A stretch of DNA of 64,000 nt. Origin: Marinospirillum alkaliphilum DSM 21637. Its GTDB lineage: Bacteria > Pseudomonadota > Gammaproteobacteria > Pseudomonadales > Halomonadaceae. A model generated the notes under the pieces. It ran no database searches. It was not told the DNA's origin and worked only from the letters and a program-made list of their open reading frames with translations. Shown here one piece after another: positions 62,101 through 64,000 of the stretch (position 1 is its first letter; each line of letters starts with the position of its first letter). The position numbers were made by a program, and so were the translations under genes. The stretch is taken from NCBI RefSeq assembly GCF_900119735.1, contig NZ_FPJW01000001.1, positions 220,914 through 284,913 of the forward strand, given 5' to 3'.

Positions 62101-63293
62101 GGCAACTTTTGCCAGGGTTTACTCATCTGCGAGAGAACCTGCGGCTCTGGCATCAAAGCTGTGTTCGTCATTTTGATGGCTGGTTGTTGCTCAGTTGCCT
62201 GGCGTTATTGCTACTGGGCTGGTTGATGGTCAGTTCTGCTTCTGTGGCTGTGGCTGAGGCCTGGACCGGTAATCCTGGTTATTTTGCTTTGCGTCAGGGA
62301 TTGTTTATTGCTTTGGCCGTTATGGCCGCGCTGGTGGTCAGTCAGGTTCCACTGGCATTCAGCCGCTTTAATGGTCAGTGGTTTTTGTTGCTGGCTTTTT
62401 TGCTGCTGATGCTGGTGCTGTTGATCGGTCGGGAAGTGAATGGCAGTACCCGCTGGATCAGTTTAGGTCCCTTCAACCTGCAAACTTCTGAACTGGCCAA
62501 GATCTGCCTGCTGGTGTACATGGCAGGATATCTGGTGCGTCATCTGCAACATGTCCGTGAGACCTTTTCCGGCTTTTTAAAACCTCTGGTGCTGGTTGTG
62601 CTTTATGGTGGCCTGCTGATTTCCCAGCCGGATTACGGCAGCCTGGTGGTGGTGATGGCTGCAGTGATGGGGATGGTATTCCTGGCTGGGGTGCGGGTCA
62701 GTCATTTTTTACTGGTGTTGCTGCTGGCGGTTGCTGCTTTGGTGGCTATTGCGGTCCTGGAGCCTTATCGCATGCAGCGCCTGATCAGCTTTACTGACCC
62801 CTGGGCGCGCCAGTTTGATTCAGGTTACCAGCTGACCCAGGCGCTGATTTCTTATGGGCGAGGCCATTGGTTTGGTCTGGGGCTGGGCAACAGTGTCCAG
62901 AAGCTTTTTTTCCTGCCGGAAGCCCACACGGATTTTATCTTTTCGATTCTGGCTGAAGAGTTGGGGCTGATTGGTGGATTGGTCACCCTGGGGTTATTTG
63001 TACTGATGGTGGCCCGCATTTTTATCATTGGTCGACGCTGTGAGCTGTTGGGGCAGTTTTATGCGGCTTACCTCTGTTACGGGCTGGCAGTGATCTTCCT
63101 GGTGCAGGTGATGATTAACCTGGGTGTGAATACCGGCTTGTTGCCCACCAAGGGATTAACGCTGCCTTTGATCAGTTATGGCGGCAGTAGTCTGCTGGCC
63201 AGCGGCATTATGCTGGGCCTGGTGTTTCGTGCAGATTATGAAGCCAGAAAACAGCTTGCAGGTGTGAAGGCTCCACAAGAGGATTTGTCATGA
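62076..63293 (+). CDS. ftsW: Septal peptidoglycan glycosyltransferase FtsW
   Basis: 405 residues of the SEDS family with ten membrane segments. GSTRWISLGPFNLQTSELAKICLLVYMAGYL and the C-terminal GLLPTKGLTLPLISYGGSSLLASGIMLGL are signatures. Start GTG at 62076 inside murD gives the usual cytoplasmic N-terminus before the first helix. Overlaps murG by four bases. Confidence 0.96.
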   Translation: MRQQLASLRQLLPGFTHLRENLRLWHQSCVRHFDGWLLLSCLALLLLGWLMVSSASVAVAEAWTGNPGYFALRQGLFIALAVMAALVVSQVPLAFSRFNGQWFLLLAFLLLMLVLLIGREVNGSTRWISLGPFNLQTSELAKICLLVYMAGYLVRHLQHVRETFSGFLKPLVLVVLYGGLLISQPDYGSLVVVMAAVMGMVFLAGVRVSHFLLVLLLAVAALVAIAVLEPYRMQRLISFTDPWARQFDSGYQLTQALISYGRGHWFGLGLGNSVQKLFFLPEAHTDFIFSILAEELGLIGGLVTLGLFVLMVARIFIIGRRCELLGQFYAAYLCYGLAVIFLVQVMINLGVNTGLLPTKGLTLPLISYGGSSLLASGIMLGLVFRADYEARKQLAGVKAPQEDLS

Positions 63294-64000
63294 CAGGCAA
63301 ACAGCCGGTATTACTGATGGCTGGTGGAACCGGTGGTCATATTTTCCCCGCCCTGGCTGTGGCACGTTTGTTACAGCAGTCGGGATACCCGGTTGAATGG
63401 TTGGGCAGTAGTGGCAGTATGGAAGCAGAACGAGTACCTGCGGCCGGTTTACCTTTCCATGCCCTGGCGGTATCTGGTTTGCGTGGCAAGGGCTACAAAA
63501 AACTGTTTTTAGCGCCTTTTTTGCTGTTGCGAAGTGTCTGGCAGGCAATGGTTATTTTGCGGCGTGTTAAACCTTGCTGTGTTGTCGGTTTTGGTGGTTT
63601 TGCCAGTGGGCCGGGTGGTATCGCCGCCTGGCTGTTGGGTATTCCACTGAGTATCCATGAACAAAATGCCTTGCCGGGCATGACCAATCGCATTCTGGCC
63701 CGCCTGGCCCGCCACGTTTTTACTGCTTTCCCTCAGGCCTTTGCCCATTCCGGATCAATCAGGAACAAGGTGATTTGTGTCGGTAACCCGGTACGGGCCG
63801 AGTTGTTGCAACTTGCAGCCCCGACCCTGCGTTATGCGCAGCGTACGGGGCCACTGCGTTTGTTGGTGATTGGTGGTAGTTTGGGCGCTCAGGTATTCAA
63901 TGAACGCTTACCTCAGGCTTTGTCATTGTTACCACCCGATGCCCAGCTCTGGGTACGTCACCAGTGTGGTGCTGGTCGAGCAACCTCAGTGCAACAGCTC
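63290..64000 (+). CDS. murG: UDP-GlcNAc transferase MurG (partial, runs off the window)
   Basis: The first 237 codons are present; the end lies beyond the window. LLMAGGTGGHIFPALAVA, GFASGPGGIAAWLLGIPLSIHEQNALPGMTNRILAR and LLVIGGSLGAQVFNERLP are diagnostic glycosyltransferase GT28 blocks. It converts lipid I to lipid II. ATGA overlap with ftsW; murC-ddl-ftsQAZ would be expected next. Confidence 0.96.
   Translation, partial: MTGKQPVLLMAGGTGGHIFPALAVARLLQQSGYPVEWLGSSGSMEAERVPAAGLPFHALAVSGLRGKGYKKLFLAPFLLLRSVWQAMVILRRVKPCCVVGFGGFASGPGGIAAWLLGIPLSIHEQNALPGMTNRILARLARHVFTAFPQAFAHSGSIRNKVICVGNPVRAELLQLAAPTLRYAQRTGPLRLLVIGGSLGAQVFNERLPQALSLLPPDAQLWVRHQCGAGRATSVQQL

Overview
The window comes from a chromosome of a Gram-negative gammaproteobacterium that carries nitrogen-fixation genes. 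It has the Lpt and Mla outer-membrane systems, a cytochrome bc1 complex, a MurE of the meso-diaminopimelate type, a short-form HisG, a fused tyrA-aroA gene, and a housekeeping order (lptCAB-rpoN-hpf-ptsN-rapZ-ptsO; mla-ibaG-murA-hisG-hisD-algW; rplM-rpsI-petABC-sspAB-gmhA-yraN-lpoA/rsmI-rnpB-rsmH-ftsLI-murEF-mraY-murD-ftsW-murG) very like that of Pseudomonas and the Oceanospirillales. I cannot name the genus from sequence alone.

Positions 1-5831 are accessory. A 9-bp tandem repeat and a frameshifted RhuM-like remnant lie beside a Phd/YefM-ParE-type toxin-antitoxin pair. Next comes a leftward nif operon: nifE, nifN, nifX, an RseC-like membrane protein, a DUF269 (NifX-associated) protein, a DUF683 protein and a nif-type 2[4Fe-4S] ferredoxin. 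The operon has its own sigma-54 (-24/-12) promoter, two upstream NifA-type sites (TGT-N10-ACA) and a terminator. nifHDK is not in the window. rpoN, whose product would read the nif promoter, is at 28.5-30.0 kb with the PTS-Ntr genes.

Positions 5833-10136 are a thiamine-salvage locus: a thiamine-kinase-like gene, a divergent TPP riboswitch, and thiB-thiP-thiQ. An unusual structured gap separates thiP from thiQ. Positions 10237-15781 are the aromatic amino-acid/serine/histidine supraoperon serC-pheA-hisC-tyrA::aroA. Positions 15771-25530 are mixed: an MFS transporter, a SixA-like phosphatase, panE, rarD, a slipin/NfeD pair, a YadGH-type ABC exporter, an acidic membrane protein of unknown function, a nitroreductase and a thioesterase. 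tRNA-Ser(GGA) follows, with its own promoter and terminator.

From 25.8 kb on the content is core: ribosome assembly (yjgA), PTS-Ntr and rpoN, LPS transport and Kdo synthesis, the Mla phospholipid system, murA, hisG/hisD, an AlgW/DegS protease, ribosomal proteins L13/S9, bc1, SspA/SspB, and finally RNase P RNA and the division/cell-wall (dcw) cluster. The dcw cluster lacks mraZ and runs off the end inside murG.

The most notable points are the autonomous NifA/sigma-54 control region of nifENX, the RseC-like gene embedded in that operon, the TPP riboswitch overlapping the divergent kinase gene, the hairpin-rich thiP-thiQ gap, a 26-bp degenerate tandem repeat between hisD and algW, and the overlapping divergent start codons of lpoA and rsmI. 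I found no CRISPR array, intact insertion sequence, rRNA or replication origin.
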